NCBI GenBank assembly: GCA_950097015.1
Contig: CATNEN010000003.1
Location: 4,133,501-4,197,500 of the forward strand
Reading direction: 5' to 3'
Length of the DNA: 64,000 bases
Source of the DNA: Macrostomum hystrix
Taxonomy: Eukaryota > Platyhelminthes > Macrostomidae
The first letter of the stretch is position 1. Every line of letters begins with the position of its first letter. Below, piece by piece: positions 49,301 to 61,300 of this stretch. The translations under genes were made by a program, and so were the position numbers. Under the pieces are notes generated by a model. The model did not search any database. It had not been told where the DNA came from and saw only the letters and a program-made list of their open reading frames with translations.

Positions 49301-52300
49301 TTGCTGCTCATGAAGCTCTCCATCTCCTGGCTCACGAAGTTGGGACCGTTGTCCGTCACCACGACCTCCGGCAGGCCCAACTGGCTGAAAGTCCGCCGGA
49401 GCCTATCGATTGTAGCGGAGCTGGTCGCGGACTGGCAGATGTGCACCTCGATCCACTTGGAATGCGCATCGACCAGAATCAGCAACATCTTGCTTTCGAA
49501 CGGTCCAGCGTAGTCCATGTGGACCCTTGACCACGGTCTGTCAGGCCAGGGCCAGGGCTGCAGCGGCGCAGGAGGTGGGCTTTGCTGATGCAGTTTGCAC
49601 TGCCGGCAGTGCTGCGAGAGCCGCTCGATGTCACCGTCCATTCCCGGCCACCAAAAATAGTTCCTGGCCAGCGACTTCAGCTTGGACGCTCCTAGGTGAC
49701 TTTGGTGCAGACACTCGAGCAGCGCCAGGCGTCCCTGAACCGGCACCACCACTCTGGTGCCCCAAAGCAGGATCAGCGCTGAATCCTGGCCGATGCTAGT
49801 GGCGGAATGGCTTTGTTCTCGTGAAGCAGCCCTAGAAGCGGCTTGTGGTCACTCTTCAGCTGGAAGTTCCGGCCGTACAGATAGGTGTGGAATCGCTTGA
49901 TGCCGAAAACAACTGCCAAGGCCTCCTTCTCCGTCTGGGAGTAGTTCTTTTCCGCATCGGCCAGAGTGCGGGACGCAAACGCGATAGGCCGCTCCACGCC
50001 ATCTATCAGGTGGCAGATGACCGCGCCGAGACCGTAGGGCGAGCTGTCGCATTCCAGGATGACCTCTTTCCCGGGGTCGAAGTGCACTAGAGTCTGGGAG
50101 CTCAGCAGGAGCTCCTTGCAGCGGTGAAACGCACTCTCTTGCGGGCTGTTCCATTGCCAGGCAGCGCCCTTGTCCAAGAGGCGGTGCAGCGGAGCGAGCA
50201 CGCTGGACAGGTTCGGCAGGAATCGTCCATAATAATTTATGAGGCCCAGGAAGCTGCGGAGTTGGGTGACGTCCTGGGGAGCTGGCGCCTCGACGATCGC
50301 GCTGACCTTGCTTTCCAGCGGGTGGAGACCGCCGGCGTCGATTCGGTGGCCCAGGTAGCTCACGGACTCCTGCATGAACCGGCACTTGTCAGCTCGGCAC
50401 TTCAGCCCAGCATCTTGTAGGCGCTGCAAAACAGCTTCCAGGTTCTCCAGGTGCTTTGCGTCATCAGTTCCTGTCACCAGCAGATCGTCGATAAAAGCTG
50501 CCGTGTGCGGTCTTCCTTGAAGCAAGCCGTCCATTGTCCTCTGAAACATACCGACTGCCGGTGAGATGCCGAACGGCAGCCTGGTGTATCTGAGCAACCC
50601 CTTGGAGGTGTTGATGGTGCACAGACGCTGTGATTCCGAGTCCAGGGGCAGCTGCTGATACGCCTGACTGAGGTCTAGCTTGGTGAATTTCTGGCCTCCT
50701 GTTAGCTTTGCGAACAATTCTTCAATTCTGGGCAGCGGGTAGGAGTCCGGCACAACGTCCTGGTTCACAGTGCACTTGAAATCCGCGCAGATTCTGACGG
50801 ATCCATCCGCCTTGAGCACCGGCACGATAGGAGACGCGTACTCGGAGTTAGAGACAGGCTGCAGAACGCCTTGCTCGATCTCCCGGTCAAGTTGCTCCTC
50901 CACCTTGGACTTCAAGGCGAACGGCACCGTCCGAGCTTTGAAAAATTTGGGCTGTGCACCTGGTTTCGTCCGCAATTTCAGTGGTTCGCCTGTGTAGCAA
51001 CCGAGTCCGTCCGAAAATACTGCGCTGTACTTTTGCACCAGCTGCTCCACCTGCTGATTGCCCTGAGCCGGCAGTTCTCGCTCTCGCAACTCCTTGATGC
51101 TTCTCCAGTCCAAGGTTAGTTCAGACAGCCAGTTCCGTCCGATTAAGCTGGAGCCGCTTCCTGAGACCACCACCAGAGGCAGGAGTTTCTGTTCCTTTCC
51201 TGGAATTTCCACAGTGACGCTCAACTGTCCCATCACGTTGACAGGTTGGCCGCCGTAGTTCCGCAGCCGAATCGTGGTCCCACCGAGCTTAGGGATACCA
51301 CCGAGAAGATCCTGGTAGACTTTGGCAGAGATTAGCGACACCGCGGCGCCCGTGTCGATCTCCATCAGGCAGGACACGCCGTTGATCCGTACCGTGGTCA
51401 AGTAGGGTGGTACCTTGGCTGCAACGCTGGGCAGGGTGTTAAGGGAGCTGCAGTCCTCGTCTTCTGCTTCTTGCACGGCGCCCACGCGGGGCTTGGAGTC
51501 CGCACCCGATGCTCCGGCGCCTCTACGGCAAGCAGCTGCGGTGTGCCCGAGCTTGCCGCACTTGAAGCATCCCTTCTTGATGAACGGGCACCTGTCCGCC
51601 AGATGTCGAGTCGACAAGCACCGGAAGCACTTCTGTGGGGCTCGACCGGATCCGGTCGCCTTGGCCTGGTCGACTCGATCGACTGAAGCAGCCGCCGCTG
51701 GGCCAGCCGCCTCCTGTGAGCTCCTGACGACCGTGCAGCCTTTTTCCGCCAGCTCCACCGCTTGAGCGATCTTCAGCGCCTTCTCGAGATCCAGCCCCGG
51801 CTCCGACAGCAGTCTGCGCTGGATCCGATCGTCCTGGATGCCGAGCACCAGCCGATCCCTGAGCATCGACTGCAAGCTGTTTCCGAACTTGCAATCCACG
51901 GCCAGACGCCGCAAACTGGCCAGGAAATCCGCCACTGACTCGGTGCTGGCCCTCACGCGCTGATAGAAATGAAAACGCTGCACAATTTCAGAAGGCTCCG
52001 GCTTCCAGTGCTCCTTTAGCTTTTGGCAAATGTTTGCGTAGCTCGTCTCCGATGGCTTTTCCGGGGCCAGCAGGCTGCAAATCAGCTTGAATGTCTCCTT
52101 GCCACAGACACTGAGGAAGACAGCTCGCTTTTTGTCTTCGGACTCTATGTCGCTTGCAATGAAAACTTGCTCCACTCTTTCCTTGTACTGCAGCCAGTCC
52201 TCATTTTCAGGCTCAAATGGACCGATGCTACACAGTAGGCCAGTGGCCATTAGTCACCTCGTTGCCACTGTAATAAAGTCAGCGTGGCTTGCAGAGAGAG

Positions 52301-55300
52301 AAGTTTTTCAGAGCAGGCCAAGCCTAGCTCTCTAAATAAATATAAGTTTATTTCTCAGCCTGACCAGGCTGACCAATCAGCCGCTACCTCTGGGCGTGCA
52401 CGCGCTCCAGAGTACGCACATGCGCGAGTACATTGTGTGAGAGAGAGAGAAAAATAACACCCTCAATCCCCTACTCTGCACTGATAGCGAAACGCAGTCA
52501 CCACATCAATAATAATTGCAGAAGGGCTGCTGGCAATGGCAGCGATAAGGCAATTCTGCCCATTTCGCTGACTCCTGAGCACACACGCACACAGATACTA
52601 CACGGGCACACGCTCACACAGGTGTGTACATCTGCCCTGACTTTCTCATCGTCAGGCAGTGTACACTTCTACTGTGCCTTGGAGGTTGGCTCTCAAGGGC
52701 GTAAATTGCACGACAAGCCCTCCAAGCCTGCTCTCAGCAGTTGCACCCCAAATAAATGTGGCCTCGCCGCGGAATCGAGCCCAGGGACCTTGGCGCGAGA
52801 GGCAAACGCGTTAGAACGCTCTGCCACTCTCCGCCTTTTATTGGATTTTGCATCTCAAATTTGTCTCATCGCTTAGCTGTCTCGCCACTCATCTCTCTTA
52901 TCTCTATTCTTCTGAGTGTTATATCTAACATAATTTATATATTCTCTTATCTCTCGTCTTTAACATATCTCATGTCGCTCATTTCTCATCTCTCTCATCT
53001 CCTTCCTAATCATTTGAGAGCTTGAACAGTATTCCAAAACACTAATGTGCCATTCTCTCTCATAGCAGTCTCTACTCGCGCCTCATCCGCAGACTCCGCG
53101 TTGAATACTTCGGCGACCCCAGCCCGCAAGTTGCCTGGCTCAGGGAGGGCGCATTGTTGGAGTCCTCGCCGGATCTCAGCATCGCCTCAGCACCAACCTG
53201 GTCCGAGCTCTTCATACCGTCGGTGGCACAGAAGGACTCCGGTATGTACACAGCTACGGCGCATAATCAGCACGGCGTTGCCAACACGAAGGCCCGACTT
53301 ACGGTGCTATCGCCGGAGTCGGCGGGACCAGCTGCGGTCAGGGAGGAAGCCCCGGAGTTTGCCACCCTCATCAGGGATCTCTGCGTGAGTTAGAGGCGAA
53401 TTTCAAATACGAGCTATCAAACAGTTCTACTGTTAGTAGCACTGCAAGCGTCAAATCGTAGCATTTTAAGTATTGCGTTTTTTTTAACTATTTCCGTTGA
53501 TATAAAAATCACAAGTTACTCTCTAATCACTCAGGTATCATCAGTCACTCTCTAATCACTCAGATATCATCAGTCACTCTCAAAAGAATCACTCAGGTAT
53601 CATCAGTCACTCTTAAAATAATCACTCAGGTATCATCAGTCACTCTCAAAAGAATCACTCAGGTATCATCAGTCACTCTCAAAAGAATCACTCAGGTATC
53701 ATCAGTCACTCTCAAAAGAATCACTCAGGTATCAAACTGTATGCCTGTCTGCCACTGACGCTCAGGTGTCTGTCGGCGAGCCCGTGACCCTGTCCTGCAC
53801 AGTGACTGGCCAACCAAAGCCAGCAATTCACTGGCGCCATGAAGGCCAGCAGGTGCCCGAGTCTTCGCCCACCTGTCGCACAATGGTCGAGGAGAGCCAA
53901 GCGATGCTCATCATTTTCGAGGCCAGAGAGTCGGACGCGGGTCGCTACGAGTGCGTAGCCTCAAATCCGTCCGGCCAGGCCGCCTGCTCCGCGCAGCTCA
54001 CTGTCCGGCCGGCCTTGACAGCGTCAGCCACCGCGCCAGTGTTTGCCAGGCCTTTGGCGAGCCAGACAGCGGCGGAGAATCAACGCGTTATACTCACCTG
54101 CCAGGTTGAGTCGCAGCCGCCGCCGGAGGTGACCTGGTACTTTCAGACAAATCCGATTCGGCCGTCGAAGTACTTTGAAATTGTCGAACAACCGGACACC
54201 GGCTTCTTCAGCCTGGTGGTGACCAGAGCCCACCCAGACGACTCCGGCACGTACACGGCTGTCGCTCGCACAGAACTGGGCGAGTCTCGCTCATCCGCAG
54301 TGCTACAGATTCTTCCCCAGCAGCAGCAGCAGCCGGCTAGAATCGTCCGCCCGATGTCGTCGGAGTTGACGGTGCGAGAAGGCGACCGAGTTAGTCTAGA
54401 AGTTGAGGTTGCCGGCAACCCTGAGCCGACTGCGGCCTGGTTTCGAGAGGGCACCGAGATGGATAGCTCGCCCGACTTTCAGGTGAGTGACCTGCTGTTG
54501 CGCAATTCTTTGTCCCCGATCTCTATTAGGAACATTTTTAGAGCACCTGAATAGAAGTTCTCTAGTGGATAAAATTTCCCTGCCTAACGTTTATAGCTAA
54601 AATGTCCTTTGCTCAAATTTATTAAGCTTTTGTCTAACAGGTTACAATCCCACTGTCTAACAGGTTACAATCCCCTTGTCTAACAGGTTACAATCCCCTT
54701 GTCTAACAGGTTACAATCCCCTTGTCTAACAGGTTACAATCCCACTGTCTAACAGGTTACTTTAACTTGTCTAGCAGGTTACAATCTTTTTATAGCCTGC
54801 AATCGCCATCCGTCAGTTTGTAATCCCACAATTTTAAACCGTTGCTTCCCCTGTCAGATTTCAAAGGCAGGCCAGCTTTTCGCGCTGATAATACCGGAGG
54901 CATTTCCTGAAGACAGCGGCAAGTTTCTTGTGCGAGTTGTGAATCCTATCGGCCAGGACGAGAGCCAGTGCCAGCTGAGGGTGCTCGGTGAGTTTCATGG
55001 AGTTAGACTGACCCCAGCATTGCTGCTTGAGGTGCTGTGAGGACTGCATGCTGAGGACTGACTGCATGAGAGAAGCGATAGAGCCGACAGACGCGTGAGA
55101 GGTAGAGAGTTGGAGAGACAGTTGAGAGAGAGTTGGAGGGACAGTTGAGAGAGAGGGAGAGACAGTTGAGAGAGAGTTGGAGGGACGAGAGAGAGAGTTG
55201 GAGAGACAGTTAAGAGAGTGTTGGAGAGACAGTTGAGAGAGAGTTAGAGAGACAGTTGAGAGAGTTGGAGAGACAGTTAAGAGAGAGTTGGAGAGACAGT

Positions 55301-58300
55301 TGAGAGAGAGAGTTGGAGGGACGGGAGAGAGAGTTGGAGAGACAGTTGAGAGAGAGTTGGAGAGACAGTTGAGAGAGAGTTGGAGAGACAGTTAAGAGAG
55401 AGTTGGAGAGACAGTTGAGAGAGAGTTGGAGAGACAGTTGAGAGAGAGTTGGAGAGACAGTTGAGAGAGAGTTGGAGAGACAGTTGAGAGAGAGTTGGAG
55501 AGACAGTTGAGAGAGAGTTGGAGAGACAGTTAAGAGAGAGTTGGAGAGACAGTTGAGAGAGAGTTGGAGAGACAGTTGAGAGAGAGTTGGAGAGACAGTT
55601 GAGAGAGAGTTGGAGAGACAGTTAAGAGAGAGTTGGAGGGACAGTTGAGAGAGAGTTGGAGAGACAGTTAAGAGAGAGTTGGAGGGACGGGAGAGAGAGT
55701 TGGAGAGACAGTTGAGAGAGTTGGAGAGACAGTTGAGAGAGAGTTGGAGAGACAGTTGAGAGAGAGTTGGAGAGACGGTTTACGAGTACAAAAACCAACT
55801 CACTCAGAGAACACTTGGCAAGATTATTTTTGTGGTTGAAAAGTTATGTTAAAACAGTCAATTCGCTATCCCATTTTGCCTTTAATCATGCTGCCTAAAC
55901 GCACGTCTTTTTTATATTTACAGTCTTGTTAAGCATGTGGCCGGTAAAGTTTTTATAGCATTGAGTTTTAGGCTTTCAAAATAGTCAACGTTTGCGTTTT
56001 TCCATATTTCTGCTAAAGCATGTCCTTTACTAGTTTTGTCTGACTAGAAAAAGCAGAAAAAATGTCGCCTGCTTTTGTCGCATGCCAATCTACCGAGGAG
56101 CATGAAAGAGCATTGTTAGCTGCATGCCAGGAGCGCCTGATTATTTTGGTGAGTTTTTTATTACATTTATAACTTGCTTTCGCAACATGTTCGCAGATTC
56201 GGCTGTAAGTAGTATAGCAGAAATGTCTTCCCTATTTTCAGAGGTTATCGCCGAGCCGGTCATTCAAGAGTCGCCGCCTCAGCTGGTGCAGAAGTTTCCC
56301 TCGCAGATTCGGTGCCCGCCGGGCGCCACAGCCAAACTGGAGGTCCAGATTGGCGGCCACCCGAGGCCAACTTTCGAATGGTACCTGAACGGCAGGGCCA
56401 TTAAGACGTCGAAGAAGCATGAGATCGTGGAGAATCAGAACAGCGTCACCCTGCTGATCTACAACCTGCAGGCTCAGGACGCTGGCGACTATATACTGAA
56501 GGTCCAGAATGACCTGGGTGTGACCACCTGCAAGACACACCTGACTGTAGACCTCCATCAGGCACACATCAATATACCATTCAGTGAACTCAAGCAGAAG
56601 CAGCAGTCGAAGATGACCTTCCACATAGACAGGGTGCCTCTGCAGCAGCTGGTGAACCTCATGTCCTCAGTGGAGTTCAGTCTACGGTTCTTGCGCCCCC
56701 TTGCTGAGCAGTATCAGGTGCCTGAGAACAAGTCCAGCTCCCTCTACTGCGAGGTGCAGTCCGAGCCTCCGGCGCAGTTCAAATGGTTCGTCAACGGAAT
56801 CGAGATCATGCCATCCAATCGGGACTTCAAGGTGCGAACTGAGCGCAACGTGTCCGAACTGACAATAATCCAGCTTCAACAGAAGCCGAACCAGAAAACT
56901 GAACTGGTCGTAGAGGCCGCCACGCCTCGCGGTAAGATCACCAGCGTTGCGCAGGTGGTCGTTTCCAAGGAAGCCAACGAGCTCCAGACGTTCACCTCAT
57001 CGGCTACGATTACACCAACCTTCAAGACGCCGCTACAGCCGGTGATTGTGACGCAGCCGAAGAAAGCAACTGTGCTCGAGGTCGAAGTCGAAGCTCATCC
57101 GCCGGCTGACTTCCGCTGGTTCAAGAACGGCATCGAGATTACGCCGTCGCAGAAGTTCGAGATTCGCCGACCGTCGCAGCACCGCTCTGAGCTGCACATC
57201 CGGTCAGCCGACCTGTCTGACATGGGCCAGTACACTGTAGAGGCCACGTCAGCCATCGGTAGGGCAACGTGCAACACCGTACTGCAGGTCGGTGACGAGC
57301 TGGCTGAGCCTGCATTGCTCACTGAGGAGGTCCGACTGCAACAGCTGTCCGCTCTGCACAATGTCATTCGAGCTCTGAAGCGATCCACCGCTCTGTTGTT
57401 CTGCAGTGTCACAGGAACCCAGGAGCCGGTCAGCTTCCGCTGGTTGGTGCACGGCGAGGAGGTTCAACCGTCGGAAAAATTCGCAATCAAATCGGACGGC
57501 CATCGGTCTGAGCTGGCAGTGCGAAATGTGGACGAGTCGGATGTCGGAGACTATGTGTGCGAAGTGACATCATCGATCGGCCAAGTCCAAGCTGTCACCA
57601 AACTCGAGGTAATCGAGGATGAGACAGCGGGGGCAACTGCGTCAGTGGAGCCCCAGCCCGTGATTGCCTCCGAGGAGTCGCCGGCCTTTGTGGAGCCTTT
57701 GACGGATATGAAGGTTTACGACGGTGACGAGGTTGTACTGAAGTGCGCCGTTACTGGCACTCGTCCAATCAAGGTTGCCTGGTTCCACGACGACAAGGAT
57801 ATCACCAATGCTGAAGATTTTGTAATCAGCTTCGACGAGGAGTCTGGAATCGCCTCGCTTGTGATTGTTGAAGTCTTTCCAGAGGATCGTGGTGTCTACA
57901 AGTGCGTCGTAAAAAATGTTCACGGTAAGTCGGAGACACAAGCCCTCCTTCAAGTTGCTTTGACGGAGCCCGCCGCCGAGGAAGCCGCCGCTCCCATGGA
58001 GACAAGCGTCACCGAGGCCGAGGCCTCAATTGATCAGGTGGATTCAACTCCCATGGAAACTGCGGCGATGGAGGAAGCTGTGCAGGTGCAGCAGGCACCA
58101 GCTGAGGAGCAGCCGGGTGTCCTGGCTGAGTGGCAAACCTGGGAGAAGATTGAGGAAGACGCGGAGGCCACCCTGGTGCCGAAGGAAAAGCGGCTGGACC
58201 AAGCGGAGCTTTTGGCGGCTTTCGACACGCCGTTCGAATTGCCTGCAGAAACCGAAATCGAGACTGAACCCGTGGAAGAGGAGCAACTGGTGTCTGTACA

Positions 58301-61300
58301 GGTGCCGCTTAAAGAGGCGGCCATTGATTTCGATCGCATATTTGGCACAGCAAAGGAGACAGAAGAATCGGCGCCAATGGAGACCGCACCTGAGGTTGAA
58401 GAGGCTCCCGCAACTATGGAAGCGACAATGGCCTCTGAAGCCGATGTCACAGTTATGGCTGAGACCGAAGCACCAGTGCGCACTGACGACGTCAAGGAGG
58501 GCAAACTAGAAGAAGTCATTCCTATGGACTCACAGAGTGTCGACCTGTTCTTTGAAGAGCCCCTGCCGAAAGAAATGCTGGCTGTTACTGGAGAGGATGT
58601 CACGTAAGTCTTGTGCCAGTTTTGTGTGTTTAGATGACTTTAGAAATGCTAGCTTGTATGTATGATGTTAGGTTGTGTAAGACAGCCATAAATGAGTAAA
58701 TCCGATTATATTTGGTGATAACAACGTATACTGTATAAAAAAGTAACTGACAAACTTTGCCACTTATTTCAGTCTCCAGTGCCTGGTCCTAGGCACCCAG
58801 CCAATCGAAGTTTGCTGGCTATTCGAGAACCAAGTCGTGGCTCCGAGCAATCGCGTTCAGATCGAGTACTCCGCTGAAAGCGGCCTGTGCGCTCTAAAGA
58901 TTCACCGAGTAACGCTGCAGGACAGCGGAGAATACGTCTGTGAGGCCACTAATATAGCTGGCACTGACGAGACCTTCTGCGTTCTGACTGTTGCTAGTGA
59001 GTACCTACTTTTTATTTTAAAGGGTGGATTTAAAATTTGTTAAACTTTTGCCTACATACTTGTTGGCACACCTGGAGGTTCATAATTTCCATTTCTGTAA
59101 ACGTGTCACTTTCAGACGCTGAAACTGATCAAACTGAGGTTCTCGACTTTGAAGTCTCTGAGGACGTTGCTGATGCGGAGCTGAAAGCAGCGAACGTTGG
59201 TCAGGAGCGGCAGACTGAGGCTCTGGCCAGCAGTGAGCAGCCTGAGTCGCTGGCCGCACCGCAGCAGGAGACAGTGGACGAAGAGAAAGTTGAGGACGTC
59301 TTGGAAGCGACGCAAGAGATGACAGAGTCTGAGCTAGTTCCCCCAGTGTTTGAGTGGGCCCTTCAGCCCCTGAAGGTTATGGATGGAGAAGAAGTGAAGT
59401 TAACTTGCATCCTGCGGGCCAATCCTATGCCGCTAATGGTTATCTGGTACAAGGACGATGAAATAATCGAGGAGAGCAACGATGTTGAAGTATTTTATAG
59501 CCCAGAGACAGGCGAGTGCGAGCTATGGATTAGCGAAGCCTTCCCGGAGGACACTGGCACCTACAAAGTAGTGGCTGTTACGCCGTACGGCAAGGCTATA
59601 ACAGAAGCAAGCCTCACAGTTGAGCAATACGAATACGTCTCATCAGCTGCGCCGTCATCTCGTGGATCTCTTGGCGAGGAACTCCAAGAGGCTCCAGTGC
59701 CACTACAGGAGGCTGTGGTTGAGGAGGCGCCAGTACAAGAGATTTCCAGAGTGGAAGAAGTTCGAATCGAGAGCTCGCCAGAGGCAGTTACTTCGGCTAC
59801 AGCAGTGGCTGATTCAGTTGAGGTGCTAGCCAGTTCTTCAGTAACAGCTGAAGCTGAACCAACGGAAGACACCAGCGTCTTTGAAGCCGAAGTCTGCGAG
59901 TCGGCTGCGCAGCTGGAGGAGCTGACACTCGATGCAAGAGCTGAAACGACCGAAAAGGCGACTTTGGAAGCCTCAGCAATGCTTGAGCAGGAGGTTCAGC
60001 TAGAGGAAACTGCAGTCGAAACCGAAGCTACTGTGGAAGAGTTCAGTGCCACGTCTGCAGCTGAAGAGGCGCCTTCGCAAGCGGAACAAGAAGCACAAGC
60101 GTTTGTAACTCATGAAATAGAAGAGCAGCAGCAGCTAGACCAAACTGAGGCCGAGATGGCTTCAATCGATGAGCTTCAGGCGCAGACAGAGGAAACTTTG
60201 AACAGCAAGGCAGCACCGATCGTTCAAGAGCCTCAGCAGTACGTCACGCATGAACTCGCAGAGGAGCAGCCGGTAGATTTAGCTGAGGTTGAGGTTGCAC
60301 CAGTTGAGGAACTTCAAGCGGATTCTGAGGAGACTGCGGGCCAGAAGGCAACAACTATTGTTCAAGAGCCGCAACTTTATGTCACACAGGAAGTGGATGA
60401 AGAGGCTCCTGCTGATGTCACTGCCATTGAAGTGGCACCTGTGGAAGAGCATACAGTCGAATCAGAAGACACACAGGACAGCAAAGCCACAAGTACCGCT
60501 CAGAAGGCACAACAGTACGTTACTCAAGAGGTGTCGGAAGAACAGTTTGAGGAGACATCCACGGAGACTGTTCAGGAAAAGATGCCGACAATAGCTGCTG
60601 TTCAAGAAGAAATGTCAGCTGATCAAACCGCGGCTGAGGTGGCCCCAATCAAAGAACTCCAGATTAAATCGAAGGAGACAGTGAAGACTCAAGCTACATC
60701 AACTTTGCAAGAAGCCCAGCAATATGTTACTAAGGAGATTGCTGAAGAAGCACCACTAGATGTTGCTGAAACAGAAATGGCTCCGATCGAAGAGCAAAAT
60801 GCTCAGACAGAAGAAACTGTTGACACTCCTGCAAAATCGGAAGTGCAGGAAGCTCAGCAGTATATCACTCAGGAGGTTGCTGAGGACCAGCCAGAAGAAA
60901 CTTTAACACAAGGACTCCAGGAAAAGGCACCGACGATTGCTGCAGTTGTAGAGGAAACGCTTGAGACTGCTCCAGTATCCACAGTGTCTCATGAAGCTGT
61001 TGCAGCTCAGCCGGTGGAGGTCGAAGAGTCGCGTGCCGATAAAGGCGTACAAATTCAGCCCAGCACGACTGCTGAACAAGAAGAAGCACTCCCAATGGAA
61101 GAGACAGGAGACATCGAGGCAAAGAAGCCGCTGCTCGTAAATGAAGACAAGGAAGAAATTCCTGAAGAATCGCTGGTTGAGCAGCAGCTGCAGGAAATTC
61201 AGGTAAAACCTGCGGAAGAGACAGCGACAATGGATGCGACTTCAGTTGCAAAGGAGAGTCAGCAAGCTGAAGTTCTAGTCGCCGAAAGCGCATTAGATAC

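Larger units (their letters stand above)
48205..52505 (-). mobile_element. Ty3/gypsy LTR retrotransposon in intron 13
   Basis: Two 237-bp LTRs (48205-48441 and 52269-52505), indistinguishable on reading, flank a minus-strand gag-pol. Next to the 5' LTR the minus strand reads TGGCAACGAGGTGAC, a candidate tRNA primer-binding site. Next to the 3' LTR is GTGTGGAGGGA, a candidate polypurine tract. The ends are TG...CA. Flanks are AAT-rich, so a target-site duplication cannot be read cleanly. The element sits in the tail of a SINE. Confidence 0.9.

Noticed and set aside
48605-52250. Gypsy element as an endogenous retrovirus
   Set aside because: No envelope-like frame exists between integrase and the 3' LTR; only about 165 bp of A-rich sequence is present.
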